In this document: positions 1 to 12,547 of the stretch, one piece after another
How the letters are laid out: each line of letters starts with the position of its first letter
How positions within the stretch are numbered: position 1 is the first letter of the stretch
NCBI GenBank assembly: GCA_963662155.1
Contig: OY759268.1
Location: 54,809,957 to 54,873,956, forward strand
Direction: 5' to 3'
DNA length: 64,000 nucleotides
DNA from: Lamellibrachia columna
Taxonomy: Eukaryota > Annelida > Polychaeta > Sabellida > Siboglinidae
Notes under the pieces: model-generated
Told to the model about the DNA's origin: nothing
What the model saw: only the letters and a program-made list of their open reading frames with translations
Database searches by the model: none
Program-made: the position numbers and the translations under genes

Positions 1-463
1 ATGTAGCGTGTCACCGTGTTGTCTGTGTTACAACGGCTACATCTAATGATACTTCAGTGTATGTAGCGTGTCACCGTGTTGTCTGTGTTACAACGGCTGT
101 ATCTAATAATACTTCAGTGTATGTAGCGTGTCACCGTGTTGTCTGTGTAACAACGGCTGTATCTAATGATATTTCAGTGTATGTAGCGTGTCACCGTGTT
201 GTCTGTGTTACAGCGGCTGCATCTAATGATACTTCAGTGTATGTAGCGCGTCACCGTGTTGTCTGTGTTACAACGGCTGCATCTAGTGATACTTCAATGT
301 ATGTAGCGTGTCACGGTGCTGTCCGTGTTACAACGGCTGCAAAGGCTGCATCTAATGAGACTTCAGTGCATGTAGCGCGTCACCGTGTCGCAAAGGCTGC
401 ATCTATTGACACTTCAGTGCACGTAGCGCGTCACAGTGTTGTCCGTGTCGCAACGGCTGCATA
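1..463. repeat. 60-nt tandem array at the window start
   Basis: About seven copies of a 60-nt unit containing the core tgtagcgtgtcaccgtgttg, with the later copies shortened by a deletion and carrying an inserted 'gcaaaggctgcatcta' type segment. The unit length is a multiple of three, so an open frame of 20-residue repeats runs through it (57-590). I see no start context, homology or splice evidence making this a gene. The array probably continues left of the window. It lies upstream of, or in an intron of, the NLR gene. Confidence 0.9.
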
Positions 464-794
464 CAAACTTAACATATGCATACAGTTGTATATGTTTATG
501 AATACAACACAACAAGAATATTTATTGTGCCAAAATCATCGGGAATCTGTGGTCAGCTTTAGGTACTCTCAAACCGGTACTACACTTTAAAGTAGTCAAC
601 ACACGTATGAATACACTAAAGAGCTAAGGTATATAAGCACAGCCTGCCTCCATCCCTGTATATTTGTCACATGGATGTAGTTGTTACTGTTCGTGTTATG
701 CCAATGTTTATGACAAATGTCACAACTATTATCACTGAATAGTTTCCCAGGAACAAAAATAATCTGGAGTTGTATTACCTATTCTTCTTTTCAG
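464..794. other. Non-coding stretch before the NACHT exon (intron or upstream region)
   Basis: No coding signal is visible. The segment ends in a pyrimidine-rich tract and CAG (792-794), a good splice acceptor for the NACHT exon, so at least its right end is intron. The upstream exon, which would encode the N-terminal effector domain, is not in the window. Confidence 0.6.
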
Positions 795-2397
795 GTGGAT
801 TAAAGGAGCTGGAGGAACGTCTGAGAAAGGCTCAACAAGGCACAGTGGAAGATTATCTCAGTAAGAAAAAGGAAGAAGATGACAACGACACTGTCAAGAA
901 CCTTAGTGAGATGTACGTTGATCTTCGCATCCATGACAGCAAAGATGCTTACAAGAGACTGGAGACTCGGACACATCATGATGTACTTGAGTTGCAGAAA
1001 GATTACAACAGTTGTCGTCCAATTAACGTAAAGGACTTGTTCCTGCCTGAGAGAGAACAGGCCTCTGCCCCAAGAAGGGTACTTGTCGATGGGAAGGCCG
1101 GTATTGGCAAGACCATGTTGACCATGCACATACTTGATATGTGGGTGAATGGTCAGTTACCATTTAGATACGTCTTCTACTTTGCACTACGGAACCTGTC
1201 CCAATTCAGCAGCTGTTCACTGACAGAGTTGTTCAGCGAGCATCATGAAGGTGAAAACACAGCTGAATTTGCCAAGCTTATTACTGAACATCCTGAGGAA
1301 AGCCTTTTGGTGTTGGATGGCGCAGATGAAGTGCGCGGTGAAATGCCTGCGCTTGTGGCATCTATTCTACAGGGCAAAACACTCAAGAAGGCATCCGTAC
1401 TTGTGACGACCAGGCCAGGTGGCATCAAAGATTACAAGTTCGACAAGACGGCAGAAATTTATGGTCTTACGCAAGAGAAGATCGATGAGTATACCTCAAA
1501 ATTCTGCGGAGATGACAAGCACTTAAAGAAACGCATAGACAAATACATCAAGACAAACAGCAACATAGCCGCTCTATGCTATGTTCCTTTCCAATGTGGT
1601 CTTGTTTGTCACATTGTCAAGGCTAAAGAGGACAGCAAAGACAGCAAGGAAGAGTTGCCAGCAACCATCACTCAGTTGTACATCCAGGCTGTTACACGTT
1701 TGGAAGCTAAGCTCTACAATCCTAACAAAGCATATGGAGCTGTAGATGAAGACGATGTTTTTGGTAAGCTGAAGAAACCCCTTCTCAATCACGCCAAACT
1801 CGCAAGAGTCGGAATGGGAGAGTCTCCTGTGATGGTAACGTTTTCTACGAAAGAAATTAAGAAGCTGCTCTTGGAGGAAGCTGCTACAGAATGTGGTCTG
1901 TTGACGCTCTCAAAGGAGAAGAACAAACTCCAAGGAACTCACCGCTGCACGTATTCATTTATACATTTGACAGTGCAAGAGTTCCTGTCTGCTCTTGCAC
2001 TGGTCAATAATCGCAACGATGTAGAGTCACTGATGAAGACATCACGAAATGATGGACAACTTGAACTAATGTGGATGTTCTTGTGCGGACTTATTGGTGA
2101 CCACAAGAACAAGACATTTCTGGACTCACTGGACTGTCAAACACAGATGACCGCAGAACGCTTACTCCAGCTTTTCATTCAACGAGAGCGTAAGGAAACG
2201 GGAAGGGACCACAAAAAGAGCGTGCTTCTAGTCTTGCTGATAGTGTTCGAGGCTCAGCAACCAGAACTCTGGTCCACAGTGAAACAGTACGTGGTGGAAG
2301 ATGGCGGGAAACTTGATCTCAGCGGGCAGCAGATCAGCCCTGTCGAGTTGAATGCCATCACCTTCGTGTTCCAGAAGAGTGATATCACCTCTTTAAA
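795..2397 (+). CDS. NLR-type protein, NACHT exon (5' end outside the window)
   Basis: Large exon coding a STAND-class P-loop NTPase. After a charged helical lead (EERLRKAQQG...), the NACHT fold shows Walker A GKAGIGKT (about 1091-1114), Walker B LLVLDGADEV (about 1304-1333), and a downstream winged-helix/HD2-type segment SFIHLTVQEFLSAL (about 1956-1997), the NLR equivalent of the usual F-x-H-L-T-x-Q-E-F motif. The exon opens after a CAG acceptor at 792-794 with an incomplete codon (phase 1) and closes at a GTAAGT donor at 2398 (phase 2), so the methionine at 770 lies in the intron and is not the start. Joining to the exon at 8887 gives a leucine-rich repeat. NLRs are cytosolic sensors that oligomerise on nucleotide binding; the ligand is unknown. 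Nothing is broken within this exon. Confidence 0.88.
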
Positions 2398-2619
2398 GTA
2401 AGTACCCACAGTCTGATCACAATAAACACTGCTGGGCATGTGTGGTCACTCTATTCAAGGTTGACATATATCGCTTGCTCCGTTGCTTCCTAATTTCATG
2501 TGACTCTAAAATACAATTGTTATGTTATACAACTTGTTTAATTTTTTTTGGTGCATTTCTGTTTTTAAACATATTCACCCTGCTGTGTTAAGTGAACAGG
2601 CTAATTAATTAAATTTGTC

Positions 2620-3465
2620 TGTTCTGGTCTTAATTAGGCTATTCACTTAACAAAGCTAACTAACACAACCTTGTCTGTTCTCGTCTCAATTAGGCTGTTC
2701 ACTTAACAAAGCTAACTAACACGACCTTGTCTATTCTCGTCTTAATTAGGCTGTTCACTTAACAAAGCTAACTAACACAACCTTGTCTGTCCTTGTCTTA
2801 ATTAGGCTGTTCGCTTAACAAAGCTAACTAACACAACCTTATCTGTTCTCGTCTTAATTAGCCTGTTTACTTAACAAAGATAACTGACACAACCTTGTCT
2901 AATATCGTCTTAATTAGGCTGTTCACTTAACAAAGCTAACTAACACAACCTTAACTGTTCTCGTCTTAATTAGGCTGTTCACTTAACAAAGATAACTGAC
3001 ACAACCTTGTCTAATCTCGTCTTAATTAGGCTGTTCACTTAACAAAGCTAACAAACACAACCTTGTCTGTTTTCGTCTTGATAAGGCTATTCACTTAACA
3101 AAGCTAACAAACACAACCTTGTCTGTTCTCGTCTTAATTAGGCTGTTCACTTAACAAAGATAACTGACACAACCTTGTCTGTCCTCGTCTTAATTAGGCT
3201 ATTCACTTAACAATGCTAACTAACACAACCTTGTCTGTTCTCGTCTTAATTAGGTTGTTCACTTAAAAAAGATATCTGACACAACCTTGTCTGTTCTCGT
3301 CTTAATTTGGCTATTTGCTTAACAAAGATAACTGACACAACCTTGTCTAATCTCGTCTTAATTAGGCTATTCACTTAACAAAGCTAACAAACACGACATT
3401 GTCTGTTCTCGTTTTGATAAGGCTGTTCACTTAACAAAGATAACTGACACAACCTTGTCTGTTCT
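2620..3465. repeat. 56-nt minisatellite in NLR intron
   Basis: About 15 imperfect copies of a 56-nt unit with core ggctgttcacttaacaaagc. Copies differ by scattered substitutions (for example aagctaacta versus aagataactg). It is wholly intronic. Confidence 0.92.
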
Positions 3466-4479
3466 AATTTGCATTTGCATTAAAATGTGTTGACATGCAT
3501 TTGTTAACAAGCCTGGGTGGAGCCATATTCCTAGACATGGCGAAACCCACTGTGGTATTATCATAACTTTGACTGTCCCCAGATATTTAATCATTACTGG
3601 ACACTAGATGTTTCCACACATTGAGTATCTTAGACAATGAACAACATTAACATAACTATTATGTTTAAAGTTACTACACAGAAAAACCATGATTTTAACT
3701 TAAGGTCACATTAGAACAAATATATAACAAATAATTATCATCATCACCATGCACGGGTTATAAACTCAATCATGCCCTTGATGCCACAAGAGTTACTCAC
3801 ACAAGAGTTACACTTTGCAACAACTAATAATGATGTACTGACAGATTAAGCAGCTTTCTACAGAGTAGGACAATTACAAGTCAAGTTAATATTAGTCATC
3901 ATATGTATATGTGCACATTTAAATCAAAATAGTTGTGTTCCTACATAATTCAACCACAAGTACACAACTTATTAAGTTGTATTTAGGGCTTAATTTGCAC
4001 CTAGCATGTTTATAAACTCGAATCATTTGTAACTACAATCAAGAATATGATGGTTCTCTCTGTTTAACTTGGTGCTAGCGTGTTAACCAGTGCGACCGAT
4101 AAGCGCATGCGTCTAGACTATCCAAACTACGTATTAATTATTAGTAGTAGCCATATACGCAAGTAACGTAAACAAATGGAGTGTTATATCAGGAAATGAC
4201 CAATTTAGTCAACAAAGGCCAAAATATGTTATATAAGTTACCCACACAGTGTTGCTGTGTGTTCAACAATATGTACAAAGTAAACCACTGGCGTGATATT
4301 CTTAATTGTTGTTGCAAAACCATAACTTTTGTGTCTCTCTAACAAGTTACTGTTTGTTTCATTTGTCAGGTGCATTTAAGTTAATACAGAATAGCAATGT
4401 AACGCACAGTTAGATAAACAAAATAGGTATGGGTGACCGGAGCACCAGGGATGCTGGCTTCTTTGGTCACTTGTATGTT

Positions 4480-6830
4480 TAATTACAGGACATTGCATCA
4501 CTTTGTGTATTATCTAGATATGGACACTGGGTTGTTTGATCATTTGTACATTTAATTATAGCACCTGGTATCACTTTGTGTATTATCTAGATATGGACAC
4601 TGGATTGTTTGACCACTTGTACCTTTAATTACAGGACATGGCATCACCTTGTGTATTATCTAGATATGGACACTGGGTTGTTTGATCATTTGTACATTTA
4701 ATTATAGGACCTGGTATCACTTTGTGTATTATCTAGATATGGACACTGGATTGTTTGACCACTTGTACCTTTAATTACAGGACATGGCATCACCTTGTGT
4801 ATTATCTAGATATGGACACTGGATTGTTTGGTCACGTGTACCTTTAATTACAGGACATGGCATCACCTTGTGTATTATCTAGATATGGACACTGGATTGT
4901 TTGGTCACGTGTACCTTTAATTACAGGACATGGCATCACCTTGTGTATTATCTAGATATGGACACTGGATTGTTTGAACAATTGTACCTTTAATTACAGG
5001 ACATGATATCACCTTGTGTATTATCTAGATATGGACACTGGATTGTTTGGTCACGTGTACCTTTAATTACAGGACATGGCATCACCTTGTGTATTATCTA
5101 GATATGGACACTGGATTGTTTGGTCACGTGTACATTTAATTACAGGACATGTCATCACCTTGTGTATTATCTAGATATGGACACTGGATTGTTTGATCAC
5201 TTGTACCTTTAATTACAGGACATGACATCACCTTGTGTATTATCTAGATATGGACACTGGATTGTTTGGTCACGTGTACCTTTAATTACAGGATATGGCA
5301 TCACCTTGTGTATTATCTAGATATGTACACTGGATTGTTTGGTCACTTGTACCTTTAATTACAGGACATGGCATCACCTCGTGTATTATCTAGATATGGA
5401 CACTGGATTGTTTGGTCACGTGTACCTTTAATTACAGGACATGGCATCACCTTGTGTATTATCTAGATATGGACACTGGATTGTTTGGTCACTTGTAACT
5501 TTAATTACAGGACATGGCATCACCTCGTGTATTATCTAGATATGGACACTGGATTGTTTGGTCACGTGTACCTTTAATTACAGGACATGGCATCACCTTG
5601 TGTATTATCTAGATATGGACACTGGATTGTTTGGTCACGTGTACCTTTAATTACAGGACATGACATCACCTTGTGTATTATCTAGATATGGACACTGGAT
5701 TGTTTGAACACTTGTACCTTTAATTACAGGACATGACATCACCTTGTGTATTACCTAGATATGGACACTGGATTGTTTGGTCACGTGTACCTTTAATTAC
5801 AGGACATGGCATCACCTTGTGTATTATCTAGATATGGACACTGGATTGTTTGGTCACGTCTACCTTTAATTACAGGACATGGCATCACCTTGTGTATTAT
5901 CTAGATATGGACACTGGATTGTTTGATCACTTGTACCTTTAATTACAGGACATGACATCACCTTGTGTATTATCTAGATATGGACACTGGATTGTTTGGT
6001 CACGTGTACCTTTAATTACAGGACATGGCATCACCTTGTGTATTATCTAGATATGTACACTGGATTGTTTGGTCACTTGTACCTTTAATTACAGGACATG
6101 GCATCACCTTGTGTATTATCTAGATATGGACACTGGATTGTTTGGTCACTTGTAACTTTAATTACAGGACATGGCATCACCTTGTGTATTATCTAGATAT
6201 GGACACTGAATTGTTTGGTCACGTGTACCTTTAATTACAGGACATGGCATCACCTTGTGTATTATCTAGATATGGACACTGGGTTGTTTGGTCACTTGTA
6301 CCTTTAATTACAGGACATGGCATCACCATGTATATTATCTAGATATGGACACTGGATTGTTTGATCACTTGTACCTTTAATTACAGGACATGGTATCACA
6401 TTGTGTATTATCTAGATATGGACACTGGATTGTTTGATAACTTGTACCTTTAATTACAGGACATGGCATCACCTTGTGTATTATCTAGATATTGACACTG
6501 GATTGTTTGATCACTTGTACATTTAATTATAGGACCTGGCATCAATTTGTGTATTATCTAGATAGGGACACTGGTTTGTTTGGTCACTTGTACCTTTAAT
6601 TACAGGACCTGGCATCACTTTGTGTATTATCTAGATATGGATACTGTATTGTTTGGTCACTTGTACCTTTAATTACAGGACCTGGCATCACATTGTGTAT
6701 TATCTATATATGGACACTGGGTTGTTTGACCACTTGTACCTTTAATTACAGGACCTGGCATCACTTTGTGTATTATCTAGATATGAACACTGGGTTGTTC
6801 AGTCACTTGTACCTTTAATCATGACATCTA
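4480..6830. repeat. 73-nt minisatellite in NLR intron
   Basis: About 32 copies of a 73-nt unit with core gtattatctagatatggaca. Most central copies carry CACGTG (an E-box sequence) while edge copies have CACTTG, so the centre is more homogeneous than the ends, as expected when arrays grow by unequal exchange from the middle. Confidence 0.92.
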
Positions 6831-8886
6831 ATGAGAACGTTACAACACAGAGCGGGGTGTCGAGCCTAGATAGCTGATCTCAGCTGAGATGACACCTTAT
6901 GGATACAAATAAAAACATGAGTGATTTATTTCTCTGCATCAGCAAGATGGTTTTATTTACAATCGTTTGTTCTGCTTTACACTGAGATACATTTAGACTG
7001 GAATAATTCAGAGTGTGAGAATAATTAAGAATACGTCTCGTTACTTGTCTATTTATCTATCATCTGACTGCAACATATGAGTAGAATGAAGTGTGTATTT
7101 ACAATTATTCAGTTTTACAAAAAAAGATACCACAGTATGGACACTTGCATTACTGCAGATACTATTAAAATAGTATAAATTCAAAGAAGATATTTCAAAA
7201 AACATGAATTTGTTTACAGCCGAACAAATCATCATATCCTTAAATTTCAGTGTCAATTTCAAAATATGACACCACTAACATGGGTTCCTGGTGTAAAGGT
7301 TACACTGAGTTTTTAATTACCATTCTAAGAATCGCCAAATAGTTATTAAGATTGTTGACTAATAATAGTGACTTAGCTTTAAGGAAATAAAGGTGGTTGG
7401 TATTCGGAATAAGAACATCAGATGGGCTTACTAACTTGCCTGTATTGTTTTTCGTTTACAAGTTAATTTTATTTTTATAGTTACTAAGCACGTATGTTAT
7501 ATGGCTAAGCAAAGAATAGCATGTAGTGTTTGTTGAAGTTATTGATTATTTGCATTACAAATATGTATAACTAATTTAACAAATAAAAACAACGAATGTG
7601 ACGACTCAAACTTCGTCAGACTGCGGCAGTGCAACAAGTTGGTGGACAGACATTCCTGAAGCCCTCCATTTATACTATGGCTTTTTTCATACAACCTGTT
7701 TTGGCCACCAGTTTTTGTGGATGACCCCTAGATTTTAGCAAAGTGGGGGTCCGGCAGGTCCCCATTAATCTTATGTTAAATTGTATCCCTGAATACTATG
7801 CATTATGGCTTCGAATAATAAAATGCATGCATTATACATATGTATCTGTATTTATTACGTAATCGGCAAATGTTCAATTGACAATTAAAATCAACTAATG
7901 TGACGCACATTGAACAACGCAAGTAAAATAATACATTATTAATTACATTTAACGTAAACTATTTTTTATGTGGAACACATTCTCTTGACGACACATTATT
8001 TTAAAAAACAACTGTCTGCACAGCGTCTTGCGCTCGTTCTGAATAAAGCGCATTTTGCTAGACGATTTCGATAAGTTTGTCAAGATATATACTGCAGGTG
8101 GTTATTACTGTGTCTGTGTAATTCAGTTGATAAATTTGGTATGTAAATTACATGTATCACAATGTAAATTATGCAACGATGTTTGTTCATGCTAAAAACA
8201 TAAATCGCCTATAGTAAGTATATGCTATCCTATGCCTAGGCTATGTGATGACAGCCGTCGTCCAGCTGTATTGATAAGGACGAATACCACGTTTTAATGA
8301 GTAAATTATGTTTATAATTTTGGAATGTTTTACTAATTTGGATTTGTTTCGCTTTTGGTAAATATGTTTAAACCGGATAATCGCATTTTGTTTATATATG
8401 AGACTAGGCTTTAAAACACTTGTTTAATATTTCAAATCAAAATACTTGGGTATGGGAGTTACATAGTCGTAGATGAACCTGGGCCTAGGGTTGGTTACTG
8501 GGGTGGCAACTGTTGTAAACAGCGACCCTGTCCGCGACCCGTCTACAACATTGACATTGTGCAACAAAATCATCGGGACCGTTTTTATATTATGGTCACG
8601 ATAACATTAATTATGAACAAGTGAATTGCGGGTGAAGTTGAAGTTGCGTCCGACTAAAATAACATAATCCAAACACAAGTCTTGGATCCGTCGTCGACAC
8701 AACAATTACAAAACTTGGCGTTAATTTATTGCGACTACAAAGTCTTCCAAATGACATCCTGCAACACTCTAAATGTGACAACTGTTGGCTAACAATGTGT
8801 GTTTATTTCACCTAAGAATTGTGATCATATTTTGATATCACCAGTCATTAATTAAACTGTTAAATATTAACTGTTTCGTGCTACAG

Positions 8887-8970
8887 TTTACACGGCTGTC
8901 TCATCCCGGCCGAGGGCATGGTGGTGTTGGCCACAGGGATAAAGACGTTGACGGCCCTGACAGATCTCAA
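8887..8970 (+). CDS. NLR gene, leucine-rich-repeat exon 1
   Basis: 84 nt between a TACAG acceptor and a GTAGGT donor. Read in the phase left by the NACHT exon, it encodes one 28-residue LRR starting LHGCLIPAEG and ending LTALTDL. The length equals one ribonuclease-inhibitor-type LRR, and intron phase 2 is kept on both sides. Confidence 0.82.
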
Positions 8971-9510
8971 GTAGGTGAACATGTGTACAAATGTATAGAT
9001 ACATGGTATGTGTACACAAACAGTCGTACTAATATAATTAAATGTACCTACAAATACATCGTACAATATTTATTTTAGAAATTGTATGTGACAATATTCT
9101 GTCTACATCAGTATAACTATTTACAAAATGCAATCCAAATTATTATTATTTAATTAATTAAAATGAATATTTCTCGATTAATAACTAATAAAACACCAGT
9201 AATTATTATTGACTAGTCACGTGTTATGTTCATTAAAATTCACTCTTTGTCTAAATATTGTTATTAAACTGATCCGTGAATTAATAAAACATTATTTCGA
9301 GGGTTCAACATTTCTCATCACACAAACTAGACTTTTCAAAACAAACTGTCTTTTTTTGTTGTCCACAAAATGTAGTTTGTGGCGAGAAACATTTGTGTTT
9401 ATAGAGTCGAGTTGACTGAAAGTTGTTTGTTTGTAGATTATTAGTTTTACTTCGGTCAGAGAAATGTGTTAATTACTGCGTCAGTTCAGGAGATAATGTT
9501 TACTTTACAG
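8971..9510 (+). other. NLR intron
   Basis: GTAGGT to TTTACAG, AT-rich, with no other feature seen. Confidence 0.75.
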
Positions 9511-9597
9511 TCTCAGCCAGAACGATGTGTCGACACCGGCGGCGGCCGAGAGACTCGCCGAGAGTCTGAAGAGTCTGAACAGACTCAAGACACTCGA
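9511..9597 (+). CDS. NLR gene, leucine-rich-repeat exon 2
   Basis: 87 nt between TTACAG and GTAAGA. In phase 2 it encodes an LRR beginning LSQNDVSTPAAAERLAESL and ending with a leucine-rich RLKTLE. The L-x-x-N pattern and 29-residue length fit the same repeat class as the neighbouring exons. Confidence 0.82.
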
Positions 9598-9800
9598 GTA
9601 AGATTTGTAATTACGTTGACTTGACATAGTTTAATGTTGACACGTCAATTGTTGGTGACTCGGTGAAACAGTTACACACGCACGTACACACGCTGTTTAG
9701 TGCACACGCACGAACCCACTCAGTTGTCTTCCGTTGTTGACAAGTGTCGCATGTCGTTTACTTTACACGTGTTCATGTTACTCGTGACATTTGTCTGCAG
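9598..9800 (+). other. NLR intron
   Basis: GTAAGA to CTGCAG, 203 nt, with no other feature seen. Confidence 0.75.
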
Positions 9801-9884
9801 GTTGTTGGGGTGTCACATCGACGACTCTGGGGCGAGACAGATCGTCACAGCCACCGCCAACTCACCGAGTCTAAGGATCCTCAA
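9801..9884 (+). CDS. NLR gene, leucine-rich-repeat exon 3
   Basis: 84 nt between CTGCAG and GTAAGT, phase 2 at both ends. It encodes one LRR, LLGCHIDDSGARQIVTA followed by a segment ending SPSLRIL. It is the third consecutive one-exon-one-repeat unit. Confidence 0.82.
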
Positions 9885-10440
9885 GTAAGTTGAACTGTGT
9901 TATTTCACTCGTCTATCTTCTCTCAACCGGGTAATTACCCCGTCTGACGGGGCACTTGGTGTTCTACCCACTGACGACAACATTTTGTGACAGTCTCCAC
10001 CGAGTTTGTGTCGTCAAGTGACCTTGACATTGTAACTTTTTTGTTGTAGTTTATTTTGTTCCTTTCAACAGTCTTTTCTCAAAAACCTGTCACGCCAAAT
10101 TAAACATTTATGGACAGTAGACGACTGTGTAGTGTCACCAAATGTGTTGCTGTCAAACGTCATATTATTGCCGACAATTAATTTGTTTAATAATATTTTA
10201 TTATAATTTATTTTAATAATAATAAATCGTTAAATTGTGTTATAAATTTAACAGATTTTTCACGAAAGACTTTCGACATCCACAGTCGGTGATAGACCGC
10301 TGTGTGGGGTAACTTTGTAGACGTCGTGTAATCACCCCCTAGCAGCAGGGCAGTTAGGGTGTGTGGGTTGGGTGAATAGGAAGGGTTTGTGGCGGGTTAA
10401 GTTTGATTTTTGATGTCAGAAATCTCTGTGTTTGTTGTAG
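9885..10440 (+). other. NLR intron
   Basis: GTAAGT to TTGTAG, AT-rich, with no other feature seen. Confidence 0.75.
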
Positions 10441-10521
10441 ACTCGGCCACAATCACATCACAGCCGACGTCGAGAGACAGCTAGAGGAGGAGACACGGGG
10501 GAGGGAGGAACTGAGTGTAGG
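10441..10521 (+). CDS. NLR gene, leucine-rich-repeat exon 4
   Basis: 81 nt between TTGTAG and GTGAGT. It encodes LGHNHITADVERQLEEE and a short charged tail, the capping or last LRR. The frame remains open across the join. Confidence 0.75.
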
Positions 10522-10720
10522 GTGAGTAGATATATTGTCTCTTGACACACGCACTGACACACGCACTGACACACGCACTGACACACGCACTTACACACGC
10601 ACTTACACACGCACTGACACATGCACTGACACACACACCGACACACGCACTGACACACGCACTTACACACGCACTGACACACGCACTTACACACGCACTG
10701 ACACACGCACTTACACACGT

Positions 10721-10751
<31 letters not shown>

Positions 10752-10776
10752 GTAACACGTGTGTCGTCTGTTGTAG
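10522..10776 (+). repeat. Last NLR intron, filled by a 12-nt microsatellite
   Basis: GTGAGT to TTGTAG. Positions about 10541-10750 are repeats of a 12-nt unit (gacacacgcact and variants), ending in (AC)n. The long open frames on both strands here (VCVSACVSACV-like and TDTRTDTRT-like) are artefacts of the repeat. Confidence 0.88.
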
Positions 10777-10846
10777 ACTGAGCCACCAGCTGTCGCCGCC
10801 AGTAAACACGGACTGTGATAGACTCGGTTGTGTGCCGTGGTCGTAG
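10777..10846 (+). CDS. NLR gene, terminal exon
   Basis: It starts after a TTGTAG acceptor; in phase it encodes a short tail beginning LSHQLSPPVNT and ending CVPWS with stop TAG at 10844-10846. It has no LRR character. Confidence is lower because the exon is short, but the phase matches and a poly(A) signal follows 160 nt later. Confidence 0.62.
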
Positions 10847-11005
10847 GATGTCTGTCGGTGGCGACTGTCACAGGACAGACAGCGACCACAGCCACAACCG
10901 AGTCTCGTCACACCACACCACCATCAAGTCATCAAGTCATCAAGTCGACTCATCATGTGACATTATATACCTCACAACATGTCACATGTCATGTCATTAT
11001 TATGT

Positions 11006-11011
11006 AATAAA
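11006..11011 (+). terminator. Probable poly(A) signal of the NLR gene
   Basis: AATAAA followed directly by a second overlapping AATAAA-like stretch, 160 nt after the NLR stop codon. The position suits a short 3' UTR. Confidence 0.6.
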
Positions 11012-11226
11012 AATAAAAATGATGTTTAACCCTTCAATCCATAATGGACTCGTCCGTCGTTCAATGATTCACCAACAGTCGCCGTTTGTTACAATGTTTC
11101 AACCTTGTCTGGAACAAGTTCAGGGAAGGTTTCAATATCAATTAGCAAGTTACTTTGTTCTTTCAAATGACTGCAGGGACTGCCTCAAAGTGATAAAGTA
11201 ATGACAGCAGTTTTAGTTTAATGTGT

Positions 11227-11411
11227 ACAATGGAACCCCGTTAATACGGACACATTGGTTCCCAGTGTGTGTCCGGATTTTAAAGTTTTATGGTCAAATG
11301 AATAATACAAATCAGGGTAAATTAATGTTGGGAAATTCCTTTCCCCTGAAATAATGTCCACATGCTGAGTTTTCCGGATTATCTGTGTTCACATTAACGA
11401 GGTTCCACTGC
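11227..11411. mobile_element. Short foldback (MITE-like) DNA transposon
   Basis: The left end reads caatggaaccccgttaatac and the right end is its imperfect reverse complement (attaacgaggttccactg). The ends are about 185 nt apart with no coding capacity. The sequence AGTGGAACCTCG at the termini resembles terminal repeats of pogo/Tigger-type elements (knowledge of the family); that assignment is an inference. TA is present just outside the left end, and TA lies 2 nt outside the right end. Confidence 0.6.
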
Positions 11412-12547
11412 ATACGAATGTAGCTTAAATGTCGTGTATTCTCTGTAGTGATTATTTTATCTGTTTCATATTTCTTCACATTTTTTTTAGAAGTGAATAT
11501 CAATGACTGAACTAGTAACAATAAAATTGCATAAAGTGTGTGTCTGTAGGTCCATTTAACGGGGAAGTTGGTCCGCGTGTGTCTGTAGGTCCATTCAAAC
11601 GGGGAAGTTGGTCCGCGCTAACTCCACGCCTACACACCTATTCCCAAAAGGCTGTTTTGTCCACGGGCTATAAAGAGCCCTTCGGAAATACGCTCAAAAT
11701 ATTGATTAAAACTCGTTGCTAGGTGCCAAATTTTCCGCTCTTGCGGTAGAGCTCACGTTTTCCCCTCAATTTGGGATAATCTCTCGGTCTACCGCTTTAG
11801 TGCCGAAATCTACCGATAAACCGTAATTCCACGGGTAAAACGTTAAATGCACTCATTTCAAATCCAAACATACCAACACGTCACATACAAGATGTACACA
11901 CATTAAATAAATATACCCTAAAGTTGACAAACAGTTCCGCCAGGAGTGAAACCCGTCTCACACTCTCCCTACCAACCGCGGCGCAAGGCTCTCAACGAAA
12001 TCTACCGCCGTCACATCATGAAAAGTGGTAGATCTACCGCTTTTTGTGCAATGTTATTTGGCATCTCTGTATAGCCACTCGACTGCAATGTACAACGGAG
12101 CAGGACTGCAGGGCAGGGACCATTGCCACTTTTCCCATAGACGACCATTATAATGTTCTATGTAATGACGGATGCATTCTGACAGTGGTCCGTGCCTTGT
12201 CCACACACCGATTTGTCATTTATTGCATCCCATGGTGCTCCGCGGCGCCCTGCCTGCAATGAAAACACAGGGGCAGTGAAAAATAGTAACTGCGCAAAGC
12301 TAAGAAATTCCTTGACAACGTACTCATTTAGTACAGCAGACTGGATGCATGTAGATTAAGTTTGGTAGTTGAAACATCGCTTTAGCCCAGTATACGGTTC
12401 TGGACCCAATGCGGAGACACTGTATTTTGGGGCAACAGTTGGAATATACGAAGCACGATTTTGCATAGTCTAGTTTTTTCAACGCAGTTTAATATCGATT
12501 GTATGTAGTATCGATGCGGTGCTATCGTTGCACAGATGAGTGATAAT
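11412..12547. other. Intergenic region left of the viral block
   Basis: It contains a roughly 45-nt near-duplicate (about 11538-11620, core gtgtctgtaggtccatt) and no gene I can support. Composition shifts from AT-rich host to the CpG-rich foreign block between about 12300 and 12560; I cannot see a terminal repeat or target duplication at the junction. Confidence 0.5.

Larger units (their letters stand above)
2398..8886 (+). other. First visible intron of the NLR gene, 6.5 kb
   Basis: It begins GTAAGT and ends TACAG. It contains two minisatellites (2620-3465 and 4480-6830, listed separately). The rest (3466-4479 and 6831-8886) is AT-rich with no coding signal I can support; the short open frames at 7053-7262 and 8878-9078 look like chance. 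Confidence 0.75.

Noticed and set aside
57..590. 177-residue open frame at the window start
   Set aside because: It is produced by a 60-nt array whose length is a multiple of three; there is no homology, splice support or plausible start context.
770..794. Methionine at 770 as the NLR start
   Set aside because: It precedes a strong splice acceptor (pyrimidine tract plus CAG at 792-794) and the intervening residues are those of an intron tract; the real start is on an upstream exon.
10458..10895. Cysteine/valine-rich and threonine/arginine-rich open frames over the last NLR intron
   Set aside because: They follow the 12-nt microsatellite and disappear outside it.
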